A program made the translations under genes and the position numbers. Positions 44,197 through 52,695 of a stretch of DNA of 64,000 nt are shown here, one piece after another; the stretch's first letter is position 1; the number at the start of each line of letters is the position of its first letter. Below the pieces are notes generated by a model that saw only the letters and a list, made by a program, of their open reading frames with translations, had not been told where the DNA came from and did not search any database. The DNA comes from Paenibacillus_E qinlingensis (GTDB lineage: Bacteria > Bacillota > Bacilli > Paenibacillales > NBRC-103111): assembly GCF_028746185.1 (NCBI RefSeq), contig NZ_JAQIVH010000056.1, forward strand, positions 310,001 to 374,000, given 5' to 3'.

Positions 44197-44859
44197 TTAC
44201 GGGATGTATAGTACGGTTTCAGGAATATGCAGGGCAGCTTCCGTATGGCGAACGACCTCTTCAACCGTGTAGGGCAACATGACTTCTTTTAAAATCAACC
44301 CTTGCTCCGAAACCTCCATAACAGCCATTTCCGTAATGATTAATTTCACACAGGCTACTGCGGTTAGAGGCAGGTCGCATTGCTTTTTAACCTTAGACTC
44401 GCCATTTCGGTTGACATGGTTCATCAGAACGATAACTTTTTTTGCTTTTTGCGCAAGCTCCATCGCTCCTCCGATTCCCGCTACCCGTTTTCCAGGTACG
44501 ATCCAATTCGCCAGATCCCCTCGCTCACTTACCTCTAGCGCCCCAAGGATCGTAATATCTATACAGCCTCTTCGTATCATGGCAAAAGCGATCGCACTAT
44601 CGCAATAGGAAGCACCAGGATGAATCGTGATGGGATATCCGCCTGCGTTACACAGAAAAGCGTCTTCCTCCCCAGGAAGTGGCGCACCACCAGCACTTAA
44701 TATGCCATTCTCTGCATGAAAAACGACTTGAATCCCTTGGGGCACATAATCCGCAACCTTCGTCGGAATACCGATGCCTAAGTTGACGGCCATGCCATTC
44801 TTCAATTCTTGAGCAGCCCGCTTAGCTATTCGGTCGCGGGTTTCTTTTCCCATACCCAT
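44197..44859 (-). CDS. yodR: 3-oxoacid CoA-transferase, subunit B (YodR)
   Basis: About 220 aa. The class I CoA-transferase beta-subunit motif with the catalytic Glu is in VVFHAENGILSAGG; AVNLGIGIPTKVADYV and GAMELAQKAKKVIVLMNH are also typical. With subunit A it moves CoA between a donor acyl-CoA and a 3-oxo acid, here probably a 3-oxo derivative of (acetyl-)beta-lysine made by YodT. It overlaps the end of yodS by about 34 bp. The start is ATG 44859 (GAGGGG 10 nt upstream); TTG 44865 and ATG 44853 are possible. Confidence 0.92.
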   Translation of the reverse strand: MGMGKETRDRIAKRAAQELKNGMAVNLGIGIPTKVADYVPQGIQVVFHAENGILSAGGAPLPGEEDAFLCNAGGYPITIHPGASYCDSAIAFAMIRRGCIDITILGALEVSERGDLANWIVPGKRVAGIGGAMELAQKAKKVIVLMNHVNRNGESKVKKQCDLPLTAVACVKLIITEMAVMEVSEQGLILKEVMLPYTVEEVVRHTEAALHIPETVLYIP

Positions 44860-45560
44860 TCCCAAGTCACCCCTCTGCTCAAGATCACCATATCCACGAA
44901 AATACCTGGCGTGACGATACTTTCAGGGTCCAGCTCGCCGAGTGGAACAATTTCGTCGACTTCGGCGATCGTAATTTTGCCGGCCATGGCAACTAGCGGA
45001 TTTAGATTTCTGCCGCTTTTATCGTAGATGAGATTCCCGTAAGGATCGGCTTTCCGGGCATGAACGATGGCCACATCCGCTGTCAGTGCCGGCTCTACCA
45101 GATACGTTTTCTCGTCGATAGACACAGTGTCCTTTCCTTGCTCCATGATCGTTCCGACGCCGACATCCACCAAGATTCCTCCTAATCCAACACCGCCGGC
45201 CCGAATTTTTTCACATAGTGTTCCTTGCGGGTAAAAGACGACCTCCATGGTGCCCTGCTCCATCATTTGACCAGCGTTAGGATTAGAGCCGATATGGGAA
45301 GCGATGACTTTCTTCACGCGACCTGCGGTGACTAAACATCCTATGCCGATGTGGGGAAAGCCCGTATCATTTCCAATAATGGTAAGGTTATCAACGCCTT
45401 TTTGGAGGATACCCTCGACTAATGTTGGCGGCGTTCCGATTCCTCCAAACCCGCCAAACATCAAAGTACAACCATTCGATATCGTTTCAAGAGCTTCGTC
45501 CAAGCTTCTTACTTTGCCGTCGCCTTCGTTCACACATGATTTCTCTGTTGGTACCATCAT
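44826..45560 (-). CDS. yodS: 3-oxoacid CoA-transferase, subunit A (YodS)
   Basis: 244 aa. The alpha-subunit CoA-binding loop is in LMFGGFGGIGTPPTLVEGI, followed by NDTGFPHIGIG, ASHIGSNP and the PQGTLCEKIRAGGVGLGG block. It forms a heteromer with YodR. Its ATG overlaps the yodT stop (ATGA), and its 3' end overlaps yodR, so the three genes are translationally coupled. GGAGGAGAT stands before the start. Confidence 0.92.
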   Translation of the reverse strand: MMVPTEKSCVNEGDGKVRSLDEALETISNGCTLMFGGFGGIGTPPTLVEGILQKGVDNLTIIGNDTGFPHIGIGCLVTAGRVKKVIASHIGSNPNAGQMMEQGTMEVVFYPQGTLCEKIRAGGVGLGGILVDVGVGTIMEQGKDTVSIDEKTYLVEPALTADVAIVHARKADPYGNLIYDKSGRNLNPLVAMAGKITIAEVDEIVPLGELDPESIVTPGIFVDMVILSRGVTWEWVWEKKPATE

Positions 45561-46909
45561 ATCTCCTCCGCTGTGGATGGGGTAAGCTCCGCCATAATTT
45601 CGCGAATGGATTCAGCCAATATCCGCACAAGTTGGTCCATTTCCTCTTCGGAGATAATCAAAGGTGGTGCGATAATAATTGCATCCCCCTCTCCGTCGAT
45701 CGCACCAGCAGCAGGATATATAAGTAACCCTTTCTGAAAGGCATTCTCGATGATCCGAGACGTAACACCTAAGCCAGGTGGAAATGGTCGTTTGTCAGTC
45801 CGATCCGCAATAAATTCAATGGCTAGAAGCAGCCCTTTGCCTCTCACATCACCGATTATCTCAATCCCATGTGCCAATTGTCTCAGCGAGTTCAATAGAT
45901 AATCGCCTTTGCTTTCTGCTGCACTGACTAACTGGTGCTTCTCGATATACGAAAGGACAGCTAAAGATACAGCCGCAGATTGCGGATTGGCGCTGTACGT
46001 ATGGCCAGACATGATGCTTTTGGTACCCTTCAGAATCGGCTCCATCACATGGTCTTTGACAAGTGTGGCTGCCATCGGTGTATAACCAGCGCTCATCCCC
46101 TTGCCCAATGCCATGAGATCCGGTTCCACTTCATAGTGCTGCATGCCGAACATAGCTCCAGTTCGAGCAATACCTGTCATGACCTCATCGGCGATGAATA
46201 AGATGTCATTCTGCTCGCAAATGGCTTTTATCTTCTTGTAGTAACCTTCTGGCGGTACAATCGCTCCCCCTGCAGCTCCGATGATCGGCTCCGCTATGAA
46301 TGCAGCGATATGTTCCGCTCCGATCCGCTTGATCGCCGTTGCCAAATCATCTGCACACGCTAATTGGCAATGCCCTACCGTTTTACCCAAAGGACAGCGG
46401 TAGCAATAGGGCGGCATGACCACCGGGAAATCTTCTAATAACGGTATGAATCTCCTTCTTCTCAGAACGTGACCCGACATCGAAAGTGCACCTAGCGTGA
46501 TTCCGTGATAGCTCATTCGCCTAGAAATCACTTTATTTTTTCCCGGTTTCCCTTTCTCCTGCCAATGTTGGATGGCAATCTTCATCGCTGTCTCTGTCGC
46601 TTCTGATCCGCTGTTCACAAAGAAGGTCCAGTAATCGTTGCCAGGGGCTAGATCGCTTAGCTTTTCTGCCAGTTTCTCAGCGGGCTCACTTGTGAACTGT
46701 GAACGATAGACGAAAGATACTTTGTTCGCTTGCTCCATCATCGCATCAATGATTTCTTGCACCCCGTGCCCTAAGCCAGCTGTCACTGCTCCTGAACATC
46801 CGTCGATATAGGCTTTGCCTTGTTCATCGTAGAGATAAACACCTTTCCCATATTGAATCGTGGGATAATGGTGATCCAAAACCGGTTTGATGACATACTC
46901 CCGTTTCAT
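45557..46909 (-). CDS. yodT: Class III PLP aminotransferase (YodT)
   Basis: 450 aa. It has GSEATETAMKIA, SYHGITLGALSMSG, the PLP-pocket Asp in ILFIADEVMTGIARTG, the Schiff-base Lys in LMALGKGMSAGY, and GHTYSANPQSAA. It is most similar to the omega-amino/beta-amino acid aminotransferases and most probably deaminates beta-lysine or acetyl-beta-lysine to a 3-oxo acid for the YodRS CoA-transferase. A CYRCPLGKTVGHCQLAC segment with four Cys near residues 175-190 might bind metal, as in some relatives. Confidence 0.92.
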   Translation of the reverse strand: MKREYVIKPVLDHHYPTIQYGKGVYLYDEQGKAYIDGCSGAVTAGLGHGVQEIIDAMMEQANKVSFVYRSQFTSEPAEKLAEKLSDLAPGNDYWTFFVNSGSEATETAMKIAIQHWQEKGKPGKNKVISRRMSYHGITLGALSMSGHVLRRRRFIPLLEDFPVVMPPYCYRCPLGKTVGHCQLACADDLATAIKRIGAEHIAAFIAEPIIGAAGGAIVPPEGYYKKIKAICEQNDILFIADEVMTGIARTGAMFGMQHYEVEPDLMALGKGMSAGYTPMAATLVKDHVMEPILKGTKSIMSGHTYSANPQSAAVSLAVLSYIEKHQLVSAAESKGDYLLNSLRQLAHGIEIIGDVRGKGLLLAIEFIADRTDKRPFPPGLGVTSRIIENAFQKGLLIYPAAGAIDGEGDAIIIAPPLIISEEEMDQLVRILAESIREIMAELTPSTAEEI

Positions 46910-46943
46910 AAGGCACCCCCACAGATCTCTTGCAGCTAAGGTT

Positions 46944-47207
46944 CTATTTGAGAAACAAATTCTTCACTCGCGGTGCCTTTAACAGATCTTCATAGCGAAA
47001 CGCGGTCCCTAGTGAAGAAACATCATGCCAATATAAAGTCTCTTCAATTTGCTGGGCAGTGCTCTCTAACACATACGTACGGCAGTTGGGACATTCAAGC
47101 GCAGGAATGTCAAGTATTTGAACCGCTAATCTCCCGTCGGGCATAATCCAGTAGCAATCTTTCACACTTTCACGGATATCTTCCGTTTCACACCACATGC
47201 AATTCAT
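46944..47207 (-). CDS. yokU: YokU-family small zinc-ribbon protein
   Basis: 87 aa with a four-Cys ribbon: MNCMWC at the N-terminus and LECPNCRTYV in the middle. It resembles the YokU/MqsA-N-terminal type found beside kamA genes in Bacillales. It may be a small regulator or metal-binding accessory. It is the first gene after the sigma-54 promoter at 47336-47353, with yodT starting 35 bp after its stop. Function not established. Confidence 0.82.
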   Translation of the reverse strand: MNCMWCETEDIRESVKDCYWIMPDGRLAVQILDIPALECPNCRTYVLESTAQQIEETLYWHDVSSLGTAFRYEDLLKAPRVKNLFLK

Positions 47208-47335
47208 ATGCGTGCACCTACCTTCATAAATTTACCCCATTAGGTGAAGTGATGCTTTGTAGCTTATTCCTATTACTTTGCGGGGACCCCTGAATATCTT
47301 TCCTAATAGTACTTTTTTGGGTCTACCTGATTATA

Positions 47336-47353
47336 ATGCAATAAAGATGCCAA
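47336..47353 (-). promoter_or_regulatory. Sigma-54 (-24/-12) promoter of yokU-yodTSRQ
   Basis: Read leftwards: TTGGCATCTTTATTGCAT, 16 of 18 identical to the kamA promoter, with GG and GC exactly 12 bp apart. Transcription would begin near 47325, giving a ~118-nt leader before yokU. Between it and ablB lie several CTGCAAA/TTTGGCAG/TTTTGCAG pieces (47406-47439) that could be activator sites. Confidence 0.85.
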
Positions 47354-47466
47354 CTTTTCAGGGTGGGTATTTGCTTACTTCGTAGGCTGGATGTAAGGGT
47401 AAAGCTGCAAATTTTTTGGCAGTTGTCATTATTTTGCAGTAATTTGAGGGTTAAGGGGGATGCTGG

Positions 47467-48324
47467 ATGCCAAGTGATCTGCCAACCTATTTGAATGAAG
47501 TAGAGAACGGCACTGACTATGCGATTACGTTTTGCCTTGATTTTACGAATAAAAGATTGCGGGTGGATGACTATTCGGGAAATTTAGATATCATTTACAG
47601 AAGAGTCGTCGAAATGGCCAAAACGCATGCTTTAACCAAAGTGTTTATTAAATCAAGAGAAGTGGATTGGCAGTCCTTTTTATCGAAGGGATGTATGCTG
47701 GAAGGTATTTATAAAGGATATTTCAATGGCAGTGATGCTTACTGTATGGCCATGTATGATGACTTGGAGCGCCGGACAAGCGACTATTGGCTGGAAGAAG
47801 ATCAGATTCTTCAGCAGGTACTTACGCTTCCAGTTAAGCTCGATCGTCCATTGATTCCGAACAGTATGACTATGCGTCTGGCTCGATTGGAAGATGCGGA
47901 ACAACTCTCCCTTCTATACAGCCACATTTTCCAAACCTATCCAACGCCGATGAATGATTCCCTATATGTGGAGAAAACGATGCAAGATGGAACGATTTAC
48001 TATCTCGTCGAATCGCAGGATCAACTCATAAGCGCTGCTTCCGCAGAGATCAATTCGATCTACGCGAATGCTGAAATGACGGATTGTGCTACGCTCCCGG
48101 CGTATCGTAATCAAGGTCTCATGCGACTGCTAATACATGCCTTGGAAACTGAATTGATTGCGCGGCATATTACTTGCGCTTATTCTTTATCTAGGGCTCT
48201 TTCTTTCGGTATGAATGCCGTTTTCTATCAAATGGGGTACAGGTATTACGGCAGACTTACGAAAAATTGTGATATTTATGATAAATTTGAGGACATGAAT
48301 TTATGGGCTAAATCCTTGAAGTGA
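47467..48324 (+). CDS. ablB: Beta-lysine N6-acetyltransferase (AblB/YodP)
   Basis: 285 aa. The N-terminal ~125 residues form the AblB-specific region (FCLDFTNKRLRVDDYSGN, EGIYKGYFNGSDAYCMAMY). The C-terminal ~150 are a GNAT acetyltransferase: MRLARLEDAEQLSLLY, the acetyl-CoA loop ATLPAYRNQGLMRLLIHALE, and FYQMGYRYYGRLTKNCDI. It acetylates the side-chain amine of beta-lysine, the product of KamA. AAGGGGG precedes the ATG. It is divergent from yokU; no clear -24/-12 promoter faces this way, so it is probably read by another sigma factor. Confidence 0.9.
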   Translation: MPSDLPTYLNEVENGTDYAITFCLDFTNKRLRVDDYSGNLDIIYRRVVEMAKTHALTKVFIKSREVDWQSFLSKGCMLEGIYKGYFNGSDAYCMAMYDDLERRTSDYWLEEDQILQQVLTLPVKLDRPLIPNSMTMRLARLEDAEQLSLLYSHIFQTYPTPMNDSLYVEKTMQDGTIYYLVESQDQLISAASAEINSIYANAEMTDCATLPAYRNQGLMRLLIHALETELIARHITCAYSLSRALSFGMNAVFYQMGYRYYGRLTKNCDIYDKFEDMNLWAKSLK

Positions 48325-48355
48325 TAGGTTAGCGAGCACGCTCCTCCTTATCCAA

Positions 48356-49678
48356 CTATATGCGTTTCCTTCTTACAGAAGACGAAATACCGAGTTCTTC
48401 GCGATACTTGGTAATGGTGCGCCGGGAAATGGAGATGCCCTCTTCCCTCAAAAGATCAGCCAGCTTTTGATCGGAGTATGGTTTTCTGGAATTTTCACCA
48501 CTAATCCACGTCTTGATTTTCGATTTAACATGTTCTGATGATGCAGATTCGCCCAAACCCATTTGCAGCCCTGAGGGAAAGAAGTACTTCAATTCAAAGA
48601 TTCCCCAGGGGGTTTGGGCGTATTTCCCCGCTGTAGCGCGGCTTACCGTTGATTCATGTACCCCTAATTTATCCCCAATCTGCTTTAAGGTCATAGGTTT
48701 GAGATGGCCGGTTCCTTTCCAGAAAAAATCGTTTTGCTCCTCTACAATGGCTTGCGTTACTCGGACTATCGTTCTTCGTCTTTGATCTAAACACTTCAGG
48801 AAGAACTTCGCGGCATGTAATTTGCCTGCAAGAAACCTGGTTAACTCGTAATTGTCACTATTTACTTCGGCCATTCGTTCATAATACCCATTAACTGAAA
48901 GTCGCGATGATGCTGCTTGATGAAGCAGCACAACGAGCTGTTCCCCTGCCCTTTCAATAATGACTTCCGGAATTATATAATGAACTGTTTCTATATGAAA
49001 GACTGCGCCAGGTTTAGGGTTCAGTCCCTTGATTACATCGATCGCAGCCTGAATTTCTTGTGGTGACACTTGCAGCAAAGTTGTTAATTTATGAACATGG
49101 TAATTGGCGATCTCATTCAAATGTTTCTTAATTAATAAGGACACTAATGGAAACGAATCCGCCAACGACTGGACTTGAAGAAGCAAACATTCCCTCAAAT
49201 CTCGTGCTCCTACGCCGCGAGGTTCGAAACTCTGCAAAATCTTTAACGCATCCTCCACTTGAACTAGATCGATTTTGCACACTTCAGAAATTTCAGGCAA
49301 GGTAGATCCTAAATAACCATTATGGTCTAGATTTCCAATCATAAATGAGACCGTACGTCGAAGGGATGGCTGTATTTTTTTTATAAAACCTAATTGCTCC
49401 TTTAAATGCCGTTCAAGGGATACCTCGTTCGATGCAATATGAAGTAAAGGGTCATACATGAGTTCAGTTCTTCTAGCTCCATGGAAAAATGTTGGTGTGA
49501 AGTTTGTGTCCCCTGTATGACTGACAATTTCCAATACCGGGTTATCAGTTACCTCTTGTTGAATAACTTCCATTAATTCCGGTGTCGATAGTTGGAGGAT
49601 CGTAATCGCTTTACGCAGTTGAGGCGTGATCCGCATCTTCGCTGTTTGCTGTTGGAACATTCCGTAGCCTGGGCGCAT
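48356..49678 (-). CDS. rpoN: RNA polymerase sigma-54 factor
   Basis: About 440 aa. The Gln/Leu-rich region I activator-interacting segment is MFQQQTAKMRITPQLRKAITILQLSTPELMEVIQQEV. Core-binding and DNA-binding regions follow, with the HTH at TLKQIGDKLGVHESTVSRA and the RpoN box SRRTITKYREELGI near the C-terminus. It directs RNA polymerase to -24/-12 promoters such as those of kamA and yokU. The start is ATG 49678, 8 nt after AAAAGGGG; GTG 49687 and ATG 49684 lie too close to that site. Its place directly beside the lysine genes suggests these are a main target. Confidence 0.95.
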   Translation of the reverse strand: MRPGYGMFQQQTAKMRITPQLRKAITILQLSTPELMEVIQQEVTDNPVLEIVSHTGDTNFTPTFFHGARRTELMYDPLLHIASNEVSLERHLKEQLGFIKKIQPSLRRTVSFMIGNLDHNGYLGSTLPEISEVCKIDLVQVEDALKILQSFEPRGVGARDLRECLLLQVQSLADSFPLVSLLIKKHLNEIANYHVHKLTTLLQVSPQEIQAAIDVIKGLNPKPGAVFHIETVHYIIPEVIIERAGEQLVVLLHQAASSRLSVNGYYERMAEVNSDNYELTRFLAGKLHAAKFFLKCLDQRRRTIVRVTQAIVEEQNDFFWKGTGHLKPMTLKQIGDKLGVHESTVSRATAGKYAQTPWGIFELKYFFPSGLQMGLGESASSEHVKSKIKTWISGENSRKPYSDQKLADLLREEGISISRRTITKYREELGISSSVRRKRI

Positions 49679-50164
49679 ATACATCACCCCTTTTCCTTGT
49701 TGCTTCTATATGTATTCATAACGGGTAACTTTTAACCAAATCTGTGTATATTGCCTGAGAAGAGCGGACATAATATTTTATGACGGTGACGCAGTGGTGA
49801 GGTGTTGTGTCGCAGACAATTTACACAAGGGAATTTGTTATTGAATCCATATGGAGGCGAGGAGATGTGCCGCATACCACTTCCTGTAGTATCTATACTG
49901 CAATGTTGTGATGAGGTAGTTACCTAGCGAAGTAAGGTTCAAGGCAAGAGCTCCATCAATTATCGCACCGTCAAAGAGGCTGTCCAACGAGTAGATTCGT
50001 CTACTTTAAGGGCAGCCTTCTTTATTTCATTTCGCCGATGCTTCGATTGTCAGACTTCTCCCACACGTAATCTTCCCAATCTTTCCCTCCCCCTTATACG
50101 GACTTAAGGAAATCTTGCTGAACGAAATATATAGGCATTAACCGAAAGTATGAGGAGTACAATC
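49679..50164. other. 486-bp gap with a two-tier hairpin (49977-50018)
   Basis: AGGCTGTCC (49977-49985) pairs with GGGCAGCCT (50010-50018), enclosing a GTAGA/TCTAC hairpin. The same layout (AAAGAGGCTGT...AGTAGA/TCTACT...CAGCCT) recurs as a terminator at 62617-62660. The U tract here is weak (TCTTTATTTC). The remainder, 49688-49970, shows no gene, strong promoter or repeat I recognise; the promoter of the NlpC/P60 gene should lie in 50040-50150. Confidence 0.45.
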
Positions 50165-51202
50165 ATGAAAATTAAAAAACAGATCTTTCGAGGTGCCCAT
50201 ATAGCGTTACTGAGCATGATGATTTTCCAAGCCTCCCATGCACACGCTGAGGAGAATACGTCGCCTACTGTATTTTTGGACGGGCTTCCGCTGTCTTTTC
50301 AGACATCGCCAGTTATTGAAGAGGGATATAGCCTCGTGCCGATGCGTGCTCTATTTGAAGCAGAAGGCGCTACAATTTCATGGAATGAGAACACGCGAAC
50401 AGTAACAGCCGTGAAAGATGGCACCACAGTAACTTATCAAATCGGAGACACATTTGCTTATAAAAATAAAGAACGACTGGAGCTGCCCATCCCAGGCAAA
50501 ATTATGGATGGCTTTACGATGATGCCATTGCGTTTTATTAGTGAATCACTAGGTAATCTGGTGAAATGGCATGACTACTCCCGCTCCATTACCATTTCAT
50601 CTGTTCACGACTATGAAAGCACGATTCTATATGGTGTCAATTTACGCGATACGCCAGAAAAAGATAACGATACCCACATACTTCGAATGCTTCCGAAAAC
50701 CGAAAAAATTCACGTCATTCGTGAAATCAACTCGGAATGGTTGGAAGTGCAAACACAAGACGGTACAATCGGATTCATCTCCTCCGCCCCGATGTACTCC
50801 GATTACTCGACCACGTCGATAACGACGAAGCAAGCAGATGCTTTAATAACTTTTGGGTCCAAATTTCTTGGAACACCTTACGAATTCGGTGCTGCTTCTG
50901 GACAAACGAATACATTCGATTGCTCATCTTTCGTTCAATATGTATTTGACAAGGTATTGTCAAAGGATTTGCCGCGCGTGTCTTATGACCAAGCCCACCA
51001 AGGAAAAGAAGTCAAGCTTGAGGACATTCGCAAAGGGGATCTCCTGTTTTTCACGGCACGCGGGCTCGATATCGGTCATGTAGGTATTTATGCAGGCAAT
51101 GGTCAAATCCTTCAAACGTATTCCAAAGAGGATGGCGTTCACTTCACGGCTTTCGATGAAAAATGGAAGAAGCGTTTTGTTACGGCAAGGAGATTGTTCT
51201 AA
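50165..51202 (+). CDS. Secreted NlpC/P60 peptidoglycan endopeptidase with copper-amine-oxidase-like and SH3 domains
   Basis: 345 aa. Signal peptide MKIKKQIFRGAHIALLSMMIFQASHAHA. A copper-amine-oxidase N-terminal-like domain follows (VFLDGLPLSF...GYSLVPMRALFEAEGA...MMPLRFISESLG), a wall-associated module common in Paenibacillus. A bacterial SH3-like stretch comes next (LYGVNLRDTPEKDN...WLEVQTQDGTIGF), then an NlpC/P60 domain with catalytic Cys in NTFDCSSFVQYVF and His in IGHVGIYAG. It should cut gamma-D-Glu/diamino-acid bonds in the cell wall. ATG 50165 is chosen for GAGGAG 7 nt upstream. Confidence 0.92.
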   Translation: MKIKKQIFRGAHIALLSMMIFQASHAHAEENTSPTVFLDGLPLSFQTSPVIEEGYSLVPMRALFEAEGATISWNENTRTVTAVKDGTTVTYQIGDTFAYKNKERLELPIPGKIMDGFTMMPLRFISESLGNLVKWHDYSRSITISSVHDYESTILYGVNLRDTPEKDNDTHILRMLPKTEKIHVIREINSEWLEVQTQDGTIGFISSAPMYSDYSTTSITTKQADALITFGSKFLGTPYEFGAASGQTNTFDCSSFVQYVFDKVLSKDLPRVSYDQAHQGKEVKLEDIRKGDLLFFTARGLDIGHVGIYAGNGQILQTYSKEDGVHFTAFDEKWKKRFVTARRLF

Positions 51203-51229
51203 CAGACGCCACTATGGCAGCGATGCTAG

Positions 51230-51363
51230 ACCAATAGCGCCCTTTTGGGGCGCTATTGGTCGTTCGCGAGCGGCTGCGGAGACCCGATAAGGCCCTTTTC
51301 GGGCCTTACATCATCCTTCGCTGCCTTCGCTTGCTGGCTTGTTGCCGCTGCTGATCAACGACC
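51230..51363. other. Structured element: terminator-like hairpin plus nested stems
   Basis: A perfect 13-bp stem ACCAATAGCGCCC/GGGCGCTATTGGT (51230-51242 with 51248-51260) follows the NlpC/P60 gene but has no U tract. Beyond it, GGTCGTT (51258-51264) matches AACGACC (51357-51363), GCGGC (51270-51274) matches GCCGC (51344-51348), and TAAGGCCC/GGGCCTTA (51288-51295 with 51301-51308) lies inside. The first stem and the outer GGTCGTT overlap, so they are mutually exclusive. Confidence 0.45.
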
Positions 51364-51379
51364 ATTCAGCATAATAAAA

Positions 51380-52588
51380 CTATAGGACACACTCTTCCTC
51401 TATTTCCATGATGATATTAGGCAGTTCATCGCGGAATTCCCGCCAATCTGCGATCATCTCCGCATCTGTCAATAAACATGCATCAAGGGTTGTTGTGATG
51501 TCATCGCGATCCATATCAATCCCAATGAAAACAATTTGATTAATCCGATCACCATAGGTGTCATCCCAATGTGTGAGTACATCGGCTTCCTCTTCCATAA
51601 CTGCTAGTCTTTCCGCTTCAGGAAGTGCAGAGATCCAATAGCCCGAAGGCCCAAACCGGATAGATGGGCCAGCTTGGCTGAGGCTTTGCGCGTAATTATG
51701 GCGCGTTGCCAACCACATAGTCCCTTTGGATCTGACGATTTCTGCTGGCCAATCTGCCATCCAAGTCATCAGTCTCGAGGGCTCGAAGGGTCGAGCTCTT
51801 TCATAAACAAACGATGTAATGCCGTATTCTTCCGTTTCAGGCGTGTGCGATTCTTTCTCCAATTCTCGCATCCAACCAGGTGAGCTGCTAGCTTCATCGA
51901 AATTAAACAGCTGAGTATTCAAAATTTCTGCAGGATCTATCTGGCCGTGTATAGCCCGAATAAACTTTGCCCTAGGTTGTAGCAGCCGGAGCACACTTTC
52001 AAGCTCATTCAATTCCTCGGCTTCCAACCTATCACACTTATTGAGAATTAGCACATCACAAAATTCAATCTGATCAATCAGCAGATCAACAACTTCACGC
52101 GTGTCGTCTTCACCAACAGCTTGACTACGTTCGAGCAGTGTTTCGCCAGAGAAATAATCGGTCCAGAATCGGAAAGCATCCACAACGGTCACCATACAGT
52201 CCAATCGACACAGCTCGGAAAGATCAATACCTTGATCTTCATCCGAATAGGTAAAAGTTTGAGCAACAGGCAACGGTTCACCAACACCTGTCGATTCGAT
52301 CAGAATATAATCAAATTTGTTTTCCATGGCAAGTCGTTCAACTTCCTTCAACAGATCATCACGCAAGGTGCAACATATGCAACCATTGGACATTTCAATT
52401 AAGCTTTCTTCTGTACGAGAGAGTCCATTGCCTTGTCTAATGAGGTCCGCATCGATGTTAACATCGCTTAAGTCATTCACGATAACGGCTACTTTCAAGC
52501 CATTTCGATTATGTAGAATATGATTTAATAGGGTTGTTTTCCCGGCTCCCAAATAACCGCTTAGTACTGTCACAGGAATTGTCTGCAT
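51380..52588 (-). CDS. COG0523 GTPase, putative zinc metallochaperone (YciC/ZigA-like)
   Basis: 402 aa. P-loop LSGYLGAGKTTLLNHIL, the metal-binding CXCC motif NGCICCTLRDDL, Walker B LIESTGVGEP and NKCDR for guanine binding. The C-terminal half has the COG0523 domain ending with acidic/cysteine-bearing EIEEECVL. Zur-controlled members deliver or conserve zinc under starvation. A Zur-like palindrome sits in its promoter (52611-52631). The start is ATG 52588, 8 nt after GGGGG; the TTG at 52594 is too close. Confidence 0.9.
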   Translation of the reverse strand: MQTIPVTVLSGYLGAGKTTLLNHILHNRNGLKVAVIVNDLSDVNIDADLIRQGNGLSRTEESLIEMSNGCICCTLRDDLLKEVERLAMENKFDYILIESTGVGEPLPVAQTFTYSDEDQGIDLSELCRLDCMVTVVDAFRFWTDYFSGETLLERSQAVGEDDTREVVDLLIDQIEFCDVLILNKCDRLEAEELNELESVLRLLQPRAKFIRAIHGQIDPAEILNTQLFNFDEASSSPGWMRELEKESHTPETEEYGITSFVYERARPFEPSRLMTWMADWPAEIVRSKGTMWLATRHNYAQSLSQAGPSIRFGPSGYWISALPEAERLAVMEEEADVLTHWDDTYGDRINQIVFIGIDMDRDDITTTLDACLLTDAEMIADWREFRDELPNIIMEIEEECVL

Positions 52589-52610
52589 GGACAATGCCCC
52601 CTTTTCTTTT

Positions 52611-52631
52611 AATGGTAATTATTACGTATAT
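52611..52631. promoter_or_regulatory. Zur box of the COG0523 GTPase gene
   Basis: TAATGGTAATTATTACGTAT with the perfect core GTAAT-T-ATTAC (52616-52626), close to the B. subtilis Zur consensus TCGTAATnATTACGA. It is 23 bp upstream of the ATG. Confidence 0.82.
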
Positions 52632-52641
52632 GAGATAAATA

Positions 52642-52662
52642 AAAAGCAAACTTCAGTTTGCA
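52642..52662 (-). terminator. Intrinsic terminator after znuA
   Basis: GCAAAC/GTTTGC stem with a four-base loop (52647-52662), five Ts on the left when read leftwards. It separates the znu operon from the COG0523 gene. Confidence 0.75.
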
Positions 52663-52695
52663 TCCCAACTGGCTATTCTCGCTAATCCTGAATGG

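Noticed and set aside
47414..47437. Sigma-54-like TTGGCA...TTGCAG upstream of ablB
   Set aside because: GG and GC are 18 bp apart instead of 12; it is more likely part of activator sites or chance.
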